Shown: positions 35,861-44,671 of the stretch, in pieces
Layout of the letters: every line of letters starts with the position of its first letter
How positions within the stretch are numbered: position 1 is the first letter of the stretch
Origin: Notospermus geniculatus
Lineage: Eukaryota; Nemertea; Pilidiophora; Heteronemertea; Lineidae
Assembly: GCA_002633025.1 (NCBI GenBank)
Contig: NMRB01001356.1
Span: forward strand, 125,599 to 189,598
DNA: 64,000 bases
Reading direction: 5' to 3'
The notes under the pieces: model-generated
Databases searched by the model: none
What the model was told of the DNA's origin: nothing
What the model saw: only the letters and a program-made list of their open reading frames with translations
Program-made: the position numbers and the translations under genes

Positions 35861-35989
35861 TTTAACGCCAATCCCATTTTTCGATGCCACGAAGACAGCA
35901 CCGAACAAAAGGACAACGCAAACGTCTATCCGTTTGTTCGGTGTCCTCTTCGTGGTATCGAGCAATGGGTTTGGCGTTGGCGTTGGCGC
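35861..35989. repeat. Foldback, TTAACGCCAATCCCATTTTT arms (129 bp)
   Basis: Left AACGCCAATCCCATTTTTCG, CGAAGACAGCACCGAACAAA. The right arm is the inverse, TTTGTTCGGTGTCCTCTTCG...TTGGCGTT. The centre is GACAACGCAAACGTC. Confidence 0.82.
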
Positions 35990-37076
35990 TCCGGGGGCTT
36001 TGCAAACACTCCCTACTTTCTACATACAGAAGCGTCGAAACTTGATAGTAAAGGTAGCAGACATGAACTTGGACAGGAACAGACAATCAGAGGTCTTAGC
36101 ACTTTTGCCATGCATCTTTTGCATTCGAAGAGAAAAAGGCTGATTCGGTTAGTAGTACAGGTTAACAGCATCGGCATGAAGATTAAGAATACATACTTGC
36201 AGCCCAATCTGTAAGTAGATGAAGATAGGAGTTGTTATAGAGGATACTCACCTCTCGAGACATATGACAGATGAATGAGAATGGTGTAGAACGTGGTGAA
36301 TATCATTTACCAATAAAAGACGGGATTGGTGATGACGAAATTGTAGTTCGACAGATCGTACGACGAAGGATTTTGTTGCAGAAACCGATTGTAGTGCATA
36401 TACATGTACATGTATAGTCATTGACACACTGACATAATACATAATCTCCACGAAAATCAGCAGTAACTTTTTTATTAATTGAGGAAATTTGATGCCATTT
36501 TCGTCACATAAACGTCAGTCTTTTGTGCATCTTTCATAGTCAAATTCACCCAACAGCATTACTCTGACATAACGTAATCAGCTGCTGAAAAACTAACTGG
36601 AATCAACGTTTTTTGTATTTTCAGGTCAGTTGCGACTTTTTATTGTTAGAAGAGCGAGTGGCTACACCGGAAATCACCCGGTGATGTTTTTGCCATCAAA
36701 TTCCACCTCAGTTGATCAGTTTATCAAAAAAAGTGATTCGATGGAGATAAATCGTTGTCACTGGCTGTATTGCAATGAATTGAATTCTAGGTCTGCCCAC
36801 TGTCCGTGTCGACTACCACTCTGAGGCCCAGAAAGAACTGAGAAATGTACACGGAATAAAAACCGGACAGTAGCCTAGTTAAGTGCCTCCAGAGTTACTT
36901 CATTGGCGAAGGAGCATGTCCAATGTCCGTGTAATAACCATTGTACACTGACAAAAGACAATTTCCAGTTCAATGACCAGCAGGGGCTGTGAATTCCAAA
37001 TTACATCATCCACTTAGGCCTGGACGTTCTGTGAGGGAGGAAATTGCTGTTAGGAGAAGAGGGATGATGATTCATA
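35990..37076. other. Intronic stretch without recognised features
   Basis: A minus-strand frame near 36300-36380 looked like an N-terminal receptor segment but was rejected on splice phase. Otherwise plain sequence. Confidence 0.45.
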
Positions 37077-37202
37077 TTAGGGAGGTTTCGCAAGCGCCCG
37101 GTTAGGCCCTACGACGACGTTTATCTATTGTGTGGGTATGCCCAAACAATAGATAAACGTCGTCGTATGGCCTAACCGGGCGCTTGCGAAACCTCCCTAT
37201 TA
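37077..37202. repeat. Near-perfect foldback, TTAGGGAGGTTTCGCAAGCG (126 bp)
   Basis: TTAGGGAGGTTTCGCAAGCG, CCCGGTTAGGC, CGACGACGTTTATCTATTG and the inverse, around GTGGGTATGCC. Only one or two mismatches. It shares the outermost TAGGGAGGTTT with the other foldbacks but not the interior. Lies 375 bp inside the receptor intron from the signal-peptide exon. Confidence 0.92.
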
Positions 37203-37273
37203 ACCCCCGGTGGGCCAGCTACTGATGTTTTATTCCACAATACCAAAAATGCATAAGCTGATGAATTTTTGAT

Positions 37274-37446
37274 ACAGGTGTAACAGGAATCAAAGTCCCC
37301 CTGGAATCAAAGTCCGGTCCTATTGTTCAGGGAGAGATTAGAATATATGGCTATGGAGACCATGGCCATTCGGATATAACCTTACAATAGCGGGCTATTG
37401 TTTGGCGGACTTGCATTCCTAGGACGTTGATTCATGTCACACCTGT
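37274..37446. repeat. TIR element, ACAGGTGT...ACACCTGT, copy 1 (173 bp)
   Basis: Ends ACAGGTGTAACAGGAATCAA and TTGATTCATGTCACACCTGT. Interior AATATATGGCTATGGAGACC and CAATAGCGGGCTATTG are shared with 47721-47893. Confidence 0.88.
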
Positions 37447-37576
37447 AATTATTACATGTATGATTCTCTGGTCTTTCTGGAACACACACAAAACATACAA
37501 TGACGCCATCCTGCCATCCTTGATATCCTCTCTTCGATTTTAACACAGCATTAATGCCCCACCATTCCATACTTAC

Positions 37577-37737
37577 TCATTCTTTTTGTCTTTCCCCTTT
37601 TTGTCGTCACACTCTTCGTCTTTTTCTTTGGCTTTGTCTTTGTCTTTTCCTTTGTTTTTATCACGTTTTGCCATCGCGGTCATCATCATGACCACGAGTA
37701 TGGCTATGTAGATTTGGCACATTTTCTTGAGGTCCAT
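37577..37737 (-). CDS. Cys-loop receptor, first coding exon (signal peptide and charged linker)
   Basis: Minus-strand exon that opens the reading frame of a Cys-loop (pentameric ligand-gated) channel subunit. It gives 53 codons plus two bases. Residues 1-23 form a signal peptide: MDLKK, then a hydrophobic IAILVV core with several Met, then AMA before a basic run. Residues 24-53 are extraordinarily charged (13 Lys, 7 Asp, 3 Glu, 1 Arg among 30), which is unusual for the short N-terminal tail of these subunits. The exon ends in a consensus donor (GA|GTAAGT), leaving two bases. The next exon, 34.4 kb away, begins with the single base needed to complete the codon (GA+G, Glu54). The start is chosen because it is the first ATG after a strong acceptor and heads the signal peptide. 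Assignment to the receptor rests on matching phase, strand and order, since this part is not conserved in the family. Confidence 0.8.
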
Positions 37738-37774
37738 CTTCGCCAACTCAGGCCAGCAACGTCACGTCAAAGAT
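37738..37774 (-). other. 5' UTR part of the first coding exon
   Basis: Directly upstream of the receptor ATG there is a strong acceptor (CTTCTCTATTTTCCAG, reading on the minus strand), followed by 37 nt of leader. This implies at least one further non-coding exon and the promoter at a higher coordinate. I could not pick that exon out of the repeat-rich DNA beyond 37775. Confidence 0.6.
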
Positions 37775-37886
37775 CTGGAAAATAGAGAAGTGGATTTCCA
37801 TAAGACTGAGATCTAAGAAAAAACGACAATGGGTGTCAGAAAAATACCCGCATTTGCCAGTTATAAACAGATTTCTTTACCAAGGA

Positions 37887-38138
37887 GTAGAGAATAGAAA
37901 TAAGCGCAACTCCCAACTTGGTTCTTGACATATTTATTTATCATATTTATCATATTTATATATCATATTTAAATGTTTAATATTTAAATTTAAATGTTTA
38001 TATTTACATGTGATATTTATAATGTGATAATGTGATATTTATATTTAAATGTTTAATATTAAATATATAATATTTGATTATTTAAAATAAATATTTCTGA
38101 ACCAAGTTGGGAGTTGCCCTTATTTCTATTCTCTACTT
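37887..38138. repeat. Foldback with AT-only centre (252 bp)
   Basis: AGTAGAGAATAGAAATAAGC, AACTCCCAACTTGGTTC and the inverse enclose about 170 bp of ATATTTAAATGTTTA-type repeats, themselves self-complementary. Sits just upstream of the receptor's first coding exon. Confidence 0.88.
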
Positions 38139-38322
38139 CTTCATAATAGAGGCAATCCCTGTTGAATCCTCGTGGACCCTTGGGAAAGGTCTCTGATCCT
38201 TGTTGTATAGGTGGAGAATTCAACATCTTTACCAAGGAGAAAAAGGAATCGACACAGCCCCATGAAAATACACCGAACTGGGTGTCACTTAAACCTCTTG
38301 ACCTGCATGTCATGACAAATTT

Positions 38323-38648
38323 TAACTGAAGGTGAAGTGGTGACATCAAAGGATAACTGAAGGTGAAGTGGTGACATCAAAGGATAACTGGTAACTAAAG
38401 GTGAAGTGGTGACATCGAAGGATAACTGGTAACTGAAGGTGAGTGGTGACATCAAAAGATAACTGGTAACTGAAGGTGAAGTGGTGACATCAAAGGATAA
38501 CTGGTCACTGAAGGGTGAAGTGGTGACATCAAAGGCTAACTGGTAACTGAAGGTGAGTGGTGACATCAAAGGCTAACTGGTAACTGAAGGTGAGTGGTGA
38601 CATCAAAGGATAACTGGTAACTGAAGGTGAGGTGGTGACATCAAAGGA
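38323..38648 (+). repeat. Minisatellite, 37-38 bp unit, nine copies
   Basis: Unit GGTGAAGTGGTGACATCAAA plus GGATAACTGGTAACTGAA. Nine copies of GTGACATC with small length changes. The minus-strand frame through it is an artefact of the repeat. Confidence 0.95.
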
Positions 38649-39204
38649 ACAGATTTTAACATTTGCCTCAGAATCTTCTACTTTCAGGAGGGACTGACCA
38701 GATTTGTGAGGGCGAAAAAACTGAGGCTAAAACGACTGCAATTTCATGTAAACAACATCGTTTTCCCTAACAGCCGAACAAGGCCATACAAATTCAGTCG
38801 CCGTACACACTCAGGATTCCTATTTCACTGCTTCGTCTGTCATGTTACTCCCGCTGGGCCAACAAATACCTCAAATGAATATCAATATAGTTCCTCACAT
38901 GGCCCTTGGGATCTAATGCAAGCATCATTGTTTCGCTTGTTAGGATTTATAGAACGGGAAATACCGTATTTTCACACCTAACAGGTCACTCAGCAATAAT
39001 CAGACTTATTCCACTTAATCTAGGACGGGAATGAAATTGCTTGCAATGAGCGATAAACGTGCAGGCTGTGTGGCGCAGGCTTTAGGTACCGGTACAGTTA
39101 CTCCAAGACGAAAGTCGATGGATTTTAAAGGAGCCCGGTATCAGTCGCCACTTTTTCTCGAGACAGCCGGCGCCACCATCGCCCTGCGTGCCACTCTCCA
39201 ACCC

Positions 39205-39810
39205 TGATAGCCGAGTGCTTATCACGTCCGCTCAGCAAGCGGCAGGTCCCGGGTTCGAATCCAGCCCGAGCCATATGGGATTTCATTTCCGGCTCTTCAC
39301 GTCCGTCGCATACACTGTTAGAAATAACAGGAGATTTTACAGAAAATCTGTGCAGCAGAGTCCCCAGGACGGATCTGTAAAATTACAGACTTGATCTGTA
39401 AAAGTACAGACTTAAATAAATGTCAACAGAGACTTGACTGGAGGCTGACCAAATTATATTTTCATACTGCTCTCAGAAGGCATCATAATGGGATGTCCAA
39501 TGGAGTCCAACCAATACAGCAAAACATGAATCATACCATTAAAAAAATATGTAAATTTACAGAAAGTGCTGGGCGGGGGATTCTGCTGCAGGCAATTTCT
39601 GTAAAATTACTCCAAAATTACTACTGTAAAATTAATAATTTCTAACAGTGTAGGACAAATAAGGCGTGGTGCCTTGTACTTTGTTTCTTTGCAAGGGCAT
39701 GTAAAAGACCCCATCCAAGTGAGGAACATGAGTAGCTTGGCCTCTTCCAAACTTACCAGGGCCAATAATGCTATGGCTTCGGCCCTGACGGAAAAATTAA
39801 ATGCAAATAT
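39205..39810 (+). mobile_element. tRNA-derived SINE, itself interrupted
   Basis: Flanked by the 10-bp direct repeat TCTCCAACCC (39195-39204, 39811-39820). The head TGATAGCCGAGTGCTTATCA to GGTTCGAATCC has pol III A-box-like (TAGCCGAGTGC) and B-box (GGTTCGAATCC) motifs. The body after 39652 has GGGCATGTAAAAGACCCC, and the tail is AAATTAAATGCAAATAT. A 338-bp TIR element (39313-39650) interrupts it. Confidence 0.85.
39313..39650. mobile_element. TIR element in a TA site, CACTGTTAGAAAT ends
   Basis: CACTGTTAGAAATAA at the left, TTAATTTCTAACAGTG at the right, TA on both sides. Interior TCTGTAAAATTACAGA words. Youngest of three nested insertions here. Confidence 0.85.
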
Positions 39811-40563
39811 TCTCCAACCCCAGGGACTAACTACATTGTCGGCGAATGGACCCGATGTACTACGTGCATTTTGTTATGTTTATTTTGGTAGTTCGTAATG
39901 CTGCCGCTAGGTGGCTCCCTCTACGTCGGCAGTCAAATACCGTTGAGAGATCGCATATCTTGCTCCTTTAAAGTACCAATGACTTGTAATTGTAATTAGG
40001 TTTGGATCGTGTTACGTTGATTGTGGACAAGTATACGCGCACCTGCTAAGCCACGAGATTGCATCTTGAATACGGTGATGACACAGCGTGATTGCCTGTG
40101 CATGTTAGATGAAAACTTGACAACAAGCAAACTCAATTTGTTTTGGCAGCCTGGAACATGATCTTGCATTAGCAGGGCTGACGAAGTAGTTATAGTAGCA
40201 GCTTACGAGCGCCATCAATGAAAAAGGATGGTAAAACTATCGATGCAGAAGAAGTATATTCTTTCCCACTAGCAAGACCCATGGTGACCGGCGACTGTGA
40301 TTCAACCGACGATGGAATGCCCGGCCCTGGTGGAATAGGTGCACCCAACAGGGTGCAGTAGGGAGAATTTAGAAAGCAATCGAACAACACTGCTAAAAAA
40401 AGTAAAATTGCGACCACAACAAAGTTCTCTTCGCAAATTAAACCACCCGTTGCATCAGGATATGGTATCCTCTATTACCATGGCGAATTTCGAGGCAAAA
40501 CAAGGCTTCTAAGTGTGACTTTATTGAGCCGACTTCCAGCATTATTATATAGATTTTTGCAAG

Positions 40564-40796
40564 GTCTTCTCTTTGCAATTAGCTCCAGCACTCAACAATG
40601 GGACTTGTTTCTATTCAACTGTTACTTCCCACACCTCCTGTTTTCACAGGGTTTCTTTATTTCAGATTTACTTGTAATGTTGGGATCAGCTCATTACACT
40701 TCTGGTAGCTCGACTTGAAAGTGCCAGCCTGAAGAAGACCCCGGTTGGGGTCGAAAATTTGCGAAATTTCTGGAGGACGACTCCTTTTATTATACC
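40564..40796 (+). mobile_element. Hammerhead-like short retroposon, copy C (longest)
   Basis: 233 bp flanked by the 11-bp direct repeat ATTTTTGCAAG (40553-40563, 40797-40807). The 3' third carries CCAG (40724-40727), CTGAAGA (40729-40735), the GACCCC-GGTT-GGGGTC stem-loop, GAAA (40753-40756), a small AATTT-GCG-AAATT hairpin and CTGG (40770-40773). CCAG and CTGG can pair, giving a three-way junction. No ORF. Confidence 0.85.
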
Positions 40797-40807
40797 ATTT
40801 TTGCAAG

Positions 40808-42032
40808 AAGGGTTCAACACAAAATCACACACAGACAAAATCCCACTAACATTTTAGACATTTTCGTATTCGCCTGCAAATAGAACTCACGCAGTAGGCA
40901 GACACATCCATAGCTGAAAACAACATTAATACCGAATCCCAGTCCGGCTACTTCCTCGGAAAAAAACTCAATTGATGTACTATCTACCCAATTTATGGCC
41001 GATAAACCAACGAATTTTTTCCGAGCGAGTCTCAGCCGCTTATGCGTGACGTCACAGAGTTTGTCCTTCCATGATATCACGTGGCGTGTGACGTGATGTT
41101 TTTGCTGGAGCTCTCATCATTGAGTAACACGTCCTTTTGAAATCAAAATAAACAAGATGGGTTGCAGACGAGGGACTAATTTTTCCTGCCTTGTATCTGT
41201 GTTTCAGCTCAATGAATAAGAATATAGTCTTGGAACGTGCTCTATCAACTTTATATCTGAAGCAAAAATAGGAAGAAACTGCAGACACGCTATTTCTATG
41301 TGCGACACTACTATTAAATTATCTTTCGACGTGCATGAAGGCTGTGTAGGCTTCCAAGGGGTAACTCAGAACCTCGTGACGAAAAACGCGACATGCCGGA
41401 CGAAGTTCTTTCACAAATTCACAGTTCGTGATTCATGGCCCAAAAGGCGGCCATTTTGAAAAAAACGCAATGCATCGCGTAGTGCAACCTGCACTGAACA
41501 TAGTAGCAAAATAAAATAGGATTTAAAGAGAGGGATCCGGTATAATTTTGGATTTGCGCGAAAAGGGAATTGAAACAGAATGACACCGATGAAAATGTGA
41601 TGGAATTTCGTAAACATTTTACTGGAAATTGGTTGAGTAATAGCGGAGGGGCGAGAGGTCAAAAACCTGACGCAGTAACGATTTGGAACAAACAGCTAGA
41701 AGCAACACTTATGGCCCGAGCTATCGATCCTACAGTGTTTTATGTATAGAACTATGTATGTTCACGGATGTCCGATATTCAACACACATAGGCAAACAGT
41801 TTCTTTCCACGACGGGATGTCCACAGAGTCAAACAGTGGAAATACTTGAGACAGCAAACCTGGCCCCGATCCAGATTTCCGCATCATTCGCCGGTGAAAT
41901 ACTCCCCTAAGAACAGACAGAGGGCGTTTTCTCGCTCGCTCTACATTCCAAGGCGAGGACGAAGTCAGCCAGATTCGGTACGCCTTGTGTTAAATTTTGT
42001 TTACTTTGTGGGTATAGTCTCCAAATGACATC
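40808..42032. other. 1.2 kb without recognised genes; one CRE-like site
   Basis: GCGTGACGTCACAG near 41044-41057 is a consensus CRE palindrome, and GGCGGCCATTTTG near 41446 is YY1-like. Open frames of up to 88 codons show no recognisable similarity. Confidence 0.4.
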
Positions 42033-42046
42033 AAGCTTACGTACGT

Positions 42047-42290
42047 GACAAGACAGTATAAGTAAAGTCGTCTCCGAATTTCGCAAATTTTCAACCCTAA
42101 CCGGGGTCTTCCTCAGGCACTTTGTAGAGATGCCACTTTCTAGTAGAGATGTCACTTTCTAGCAGAGATCAATTCTGGTATCTCTACTAGAAAGTGCCTG
42201 AGGACCCGAAATCGAAAATTTGCGAAATTCGGAGACGACTTCTTATACTTGTCATTTTGTGTGTCGTTTTTTGTGCTGTATTTTGTATAT
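42047..42290. mobile_element. Hammerhead-like retroposon, head-to-head dimer (copy D)
   Basis: 244 bp flanked by the 14-bp direct repeat AAGCTTACGTACGT (42033-42046, 42291-42304). The left half is the inverse and the right half the forward form of the element: GAAAGTGC, CTGAGGA, then (left half) AGACCCCGGTTAGGGTTGAAA and a shortened stem in the right half, AATTTGCGAAATTCGGAGAC, then TTGTCATTTTGTGTGTCG and TTTTTTGTGCTG. Both halves lie inside one duplication, so they inserted as one unit or became inverted afterwards. Confidence 0.82.
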
Positions 42291-42688
42291 AAGCTTACGT
42301 ACGTAATGCTAAGAATGTTAGTCCGGCGAATAACGACCACAAACATACATCTAGTCTTGTATTGTGGTGACCACAACATTGGTTAATAAGAAGACGACTG
42401 ACGCCTCAACATTCGATTTTTTTTCATCTCTTGGCACCCGGAATGGAAATATACATGTATATCAAAACTCCCCGCACACATGGGATCTTAGTTTGTTGTT
42501 TTTTGTTTTGTAGCTACGTCTGACTGTCCAGAGTTGGTTCACAATTAAAGTTTGCACAGTTTGATGACTTATTCGTACTGAGAGGGAAGACATTTTTTCA
42601 TGGCTCTGCCCTGGAAATCTGACGGCCTCGGTTGAGTAGGCCTACCTACATTGGGCAGGTGGACTATATTATGTACTTTTGAGGAGTC

Positions 42689-42740
42689 CTGATACCTCAG
42701 TGATTATCACGTCCGCTCATACAGCAAGCGGCAGGTCCCG
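42689..42740 (+). repeat. Partial SINE head
   Basis: CTGATACCTCAGTGATTATC, CACGTCCGCTCA and GCAAGCGGCAGGTCCCG match the SINE head at 39205. The match stops just before the B box. Confidence 0.75.
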
Positions 42741-42744
42741 ATGC

Positions 42745-43113
42745 AGAGAGACGCACTTGATCAACGTCCTCAGAACCCAAGAAGTATTTCAGGATTCACT
42801 GACTTTCACGGAACAATACGATCAGATGACGGACCATCCCGGCCATATCACGGTATCATCAGTTGTCATGACCCGTAGATTGCTTCTCTTCCGAAGTATT
42901 GACAAAAGTCGACGGGCGCGTTCCCTGTCCCTGCTCCTCACCCAGATTAATTGGACGGTGCCGCAGTTTGACCGAGATCTCCGGCCAGAGATGAGGAGAT
43001 ATGTTCTCCCGGATGACTTGTCATTACAACGCTTGGTGGACCTAATCGAAATGACCCAAGACGAAATGCAATTACCAGAGAGGGCTCGAGTCCCGTCGAG
43101 TGACGTTCTGTAA
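42745..43113 (+). CDS. Unrecognised coding-like ORF or exon (about 122 codons)
   Basis: An open frame on the plus strand that runs out of a SINE head and ends at a TAA (43111-43113). The sequence is clearly GC-richer than its surroundings, with G/C at most third positions, and the translation is a balanced, helix-prone protein (e.g. SLSLLLTQINW, LRPEMRRYVLPDDLSLQRL, EMTQDEMQLP). The LRPEMRRYVL stretch is faintly like the end of Ty3/gypsy Gag proteins, but I cannot establish homology. The first in-frame ATG is at 42826. It may be a last exon (CAG precedes 42745 but without a pyrimidine tract), a retrocopy or a decayed gag piece. Function not assigned. Confidence 0.28.
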   Translation, partial: RETHLINVLRTQEVFQDSLTFTEQYDQMTDHPGHITVSSVVMTRRLLLFRSIDKSRRARSLSLLLTQINWTVPQFDRDLRPEMRRYVLPDDLSLQRLVDLIEMTQDEMQLPERARVPSSDVL

Positions 43114-43301
43114 TCGACAGGCCTTGAAGAAACATACTTATACTGATGTCATACATGTGAAGCCACGACAGCGAGCTGTCTAGACGGTCGTGGTTGGCTG
43201 ATTGCAATAACAGGTTATGTAACTACTGACATCAAGCTCATTATGCTTGTACCCAATCAATGATTCTGTTTGATTTTTTCATCAGGGCCGGCGGCAAAGC
43301 A

Positions 43302-43451
43302 ATAGGGAGTTTGAGATAAGCAACTTACATGTATCACGGATGCTTATATGTATACGGATCGAAATGTACACAAAATTTGTCCTCGTTGTACAGAAATCTA
43401 TCCGTATACGTATGAGGATCCGTGATAGGTCGCTGATCTCAAACTCCCTAT
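43302..43451. repeat. Foldback, ATAGGGAGTTTGAGATAAGC (150 bp)
   Basis: Left ATAGGGAGTTTGAGATAAGC, right GATCTCAAACTCCCTAT. Inner ATCACGGAT...GTATACGGAT pairs with ATCCGTATACGTATGAGGAT. Shares only the outer TAGGGAG motif with the other families. Confidence 0.85.
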
Positions 43452-43500
43452 TATTGTCCTGTTATTGGCGTATAATTGAGGCCCGCATGTGTTACGTGTA

Positions 43501-43642
43501 AAGCTGCGTTTAGCTGACACGCGGAATGCGGATTGCGGAACGCGGAAGCGGAAAATGCAATGCATTTTCGTATACAATATATCGTTCCGCCGGGGATTCC
43601 GCATCCCTATACCGCGTTCCGGACGTCTGGTAAACGCAGCTT
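43501..43642. repeat. Foldback, AAGCTGCGTTTA ends (142 bp)
   Basis: AAGCTGCGTTTAGC, CGCGGAATGCGGA, and inverse TCCGCATCCC...TAAACGCAGCTT. The centre TGCAATGCATTTTCG is palindromic. Confidence 0.85.
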
Positions 43643-44188
43643 AAGATTTGGCTACAGTTGTATGCCAACCCAGCTCAACTGTAACTCCTTTTGCGGGCCC
43701 ACGAAATGTACGGGACTCATAAGATTGTACAGCCATTACAGAAGACGGTATCGGCGAGAATTCAAAAATTGTGGTCAACCGAGACCGTCCCTTTTGTATG
43801 GCAATGCAAGGGGCTAAAGATTCCCCCTTAGACGTCAGATCATCACTGGAACACTGAGTGCCGTATTTCTGAAAGGGTGTATATGATTCTCCCTCTGCCC
43901 CTGGAACCATTTACACGGGTTGGTCAGCAATGTAATTTAAGAACAACGTGGCGAGAGACAGGGAGCCCATTCGGGAATACCAATAAGGGATTTAAGGGTA
44001 ATAGCATTAAGTGAGGAATATATACATGTACGAAATCCCCACCCCCGTGTCAGGGAGAAGTTATCATGAAGATAGACTTATCAACACGCCTTCGAGGATG
44101 TTGCCTTGTCCGAACCACATGAAGACACGAAAAGAGCATGATGTCGACCAACATCGGTTCATCAACAACAGCATTCTGGATGATGATA

Positions 44189-44371
44189 TTAAAGGAGCAC
44201 GGTATTGGATCTCAATGCGTTTTTTGACTGCCGACGTAGAGGCCTAGCCTAGCGGCAGTAAGACGACCTACAAAAATGCATTACAAAATGTACGTAGTAA
44301 ATCGGATAAATTCACCGACAACGTGGTGGGTTGGAGAGTGACGCGGTGGCGCCGGCTGTCGAGAAAAAGGG
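44189..44371. repeat. TTAA MITE, AAAGGAGCACGG family, truncated inverted copy
   Basis: TTAAAGGAGCACGGTATTGG, then GACTGCCGACGTAGAGG, GGTTGGAGAGTGAC, GGCGCCGGCTGTCGAGAAAA. Missing its far terminus. Confidence 0.82.
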
Positions 44372-44450
44372 GCCCTATAGGCATCTAACTACAGGCTCAG
44401 GAGAGCTACCCTGCCGTCGATTTGTTTTTTTTGTTCAAACATGGTTGGGA

Positions 44451-44539
44451 AAAGAAAGACAGACAAACAGAGACAGAGAGAGAGAGAGACAGACAGACAG
44501 AGCCAGAGAGACAGAGACAGCGAGAAAGACAGAGACACA
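44451..44539 (+). repeat. (GA)/(GACA) microsatellite
   Basis: Purine-rich run of AGACAGACAGAGAGAGAGAG-type repeats, imperfect. Confidence 0.95.
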
Positions 44540-44540
44540 A

Positions 44541-44671
44541 TGGCTGGTATTCATAAAAGTTAGCAAATGCTTATAAGCTTACATGTACTTAAGATTTGCA
44601 CAGCGAGGTCTAATGTAAATGTACTACAAAATTTGAAGTAAAAGCATTTGGTAGCTTATGAATATCTGCCA
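44541..44671. repeat. Foldback, GGTATTCATAAAAG copy of the GGTCATATGAATAAA group
   Basis: TGGCTGGTATTCATAAAAGT, AGCAAATGCTT and inverse AAGTAAAAGCATTTGGTAGC, TTATGAATATCTGCCA. Confidence 0.82.

Larger units (their letters stand above)
3224..37576 (-). other. 34.4-kb first coding-side intron of the receptor gene
   Basis: Bounded by the GTAAGT donor of the signal-peptide exon and the ATTTTAG acceptor of the second coding exon. It makes up more than half of the window and holds most of the listed repeats. I found no convincing internal coding exon of the receptor: phases join directly across it. No nested gene with recognisable protein similarity was found. Confidence 0.75.
39125..39971. repeat. 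TTAA MITE, TTAAAGGAGC...GCTCCTTTAA, interrupted copy
   Basis: Left TTAAAGGAGCCCGGTATCAG, CGACAGCCGGCGCCACCATC-type text. Right GCCGCTAGGTGGCTCCCTCT, ending TGCTCCTTTAA. The intact relative is 59341-59551 (211 bp). This copy is 847 bp because a SINE (39205-39810) sits inside it. Confidence 0.85.

Noticed and set aside
36300-36400. Minus-strand frame with SSYDLSNYNFVITNPVFY, first taken for the receptor exon before the 68-nt exon
   Set aside because: Its donor leaves two bases, but the 68-nt exon needs one, and no proper acceptor precedes it. The exon at 3159-3223 fits motif and phase on both sides.
38285-38569. 94-codon minus-strand protein with repeated SYQLSFDVTTSP
   Set aside because: It is the translation of a 37-38 bp minisatellite. 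The unit is not a multiple of three and no coding signals exist.
39205-39275. tRNA gene
   Set aside because: A and B boxes are present, but the sequence cannot be folded into a complete cloverleaf with a proper acceptor stem, and it continues into a SINE body with target duplications.
40190-40450. Minus-strand frame with a hydrophobic start (VVVAILLFLAVLF) resembling a secreted or membrane protein
   Set aside because: There is no ATG before the hydrophobic part, only GTG, no family similarity is evident, and no splice sites were found.
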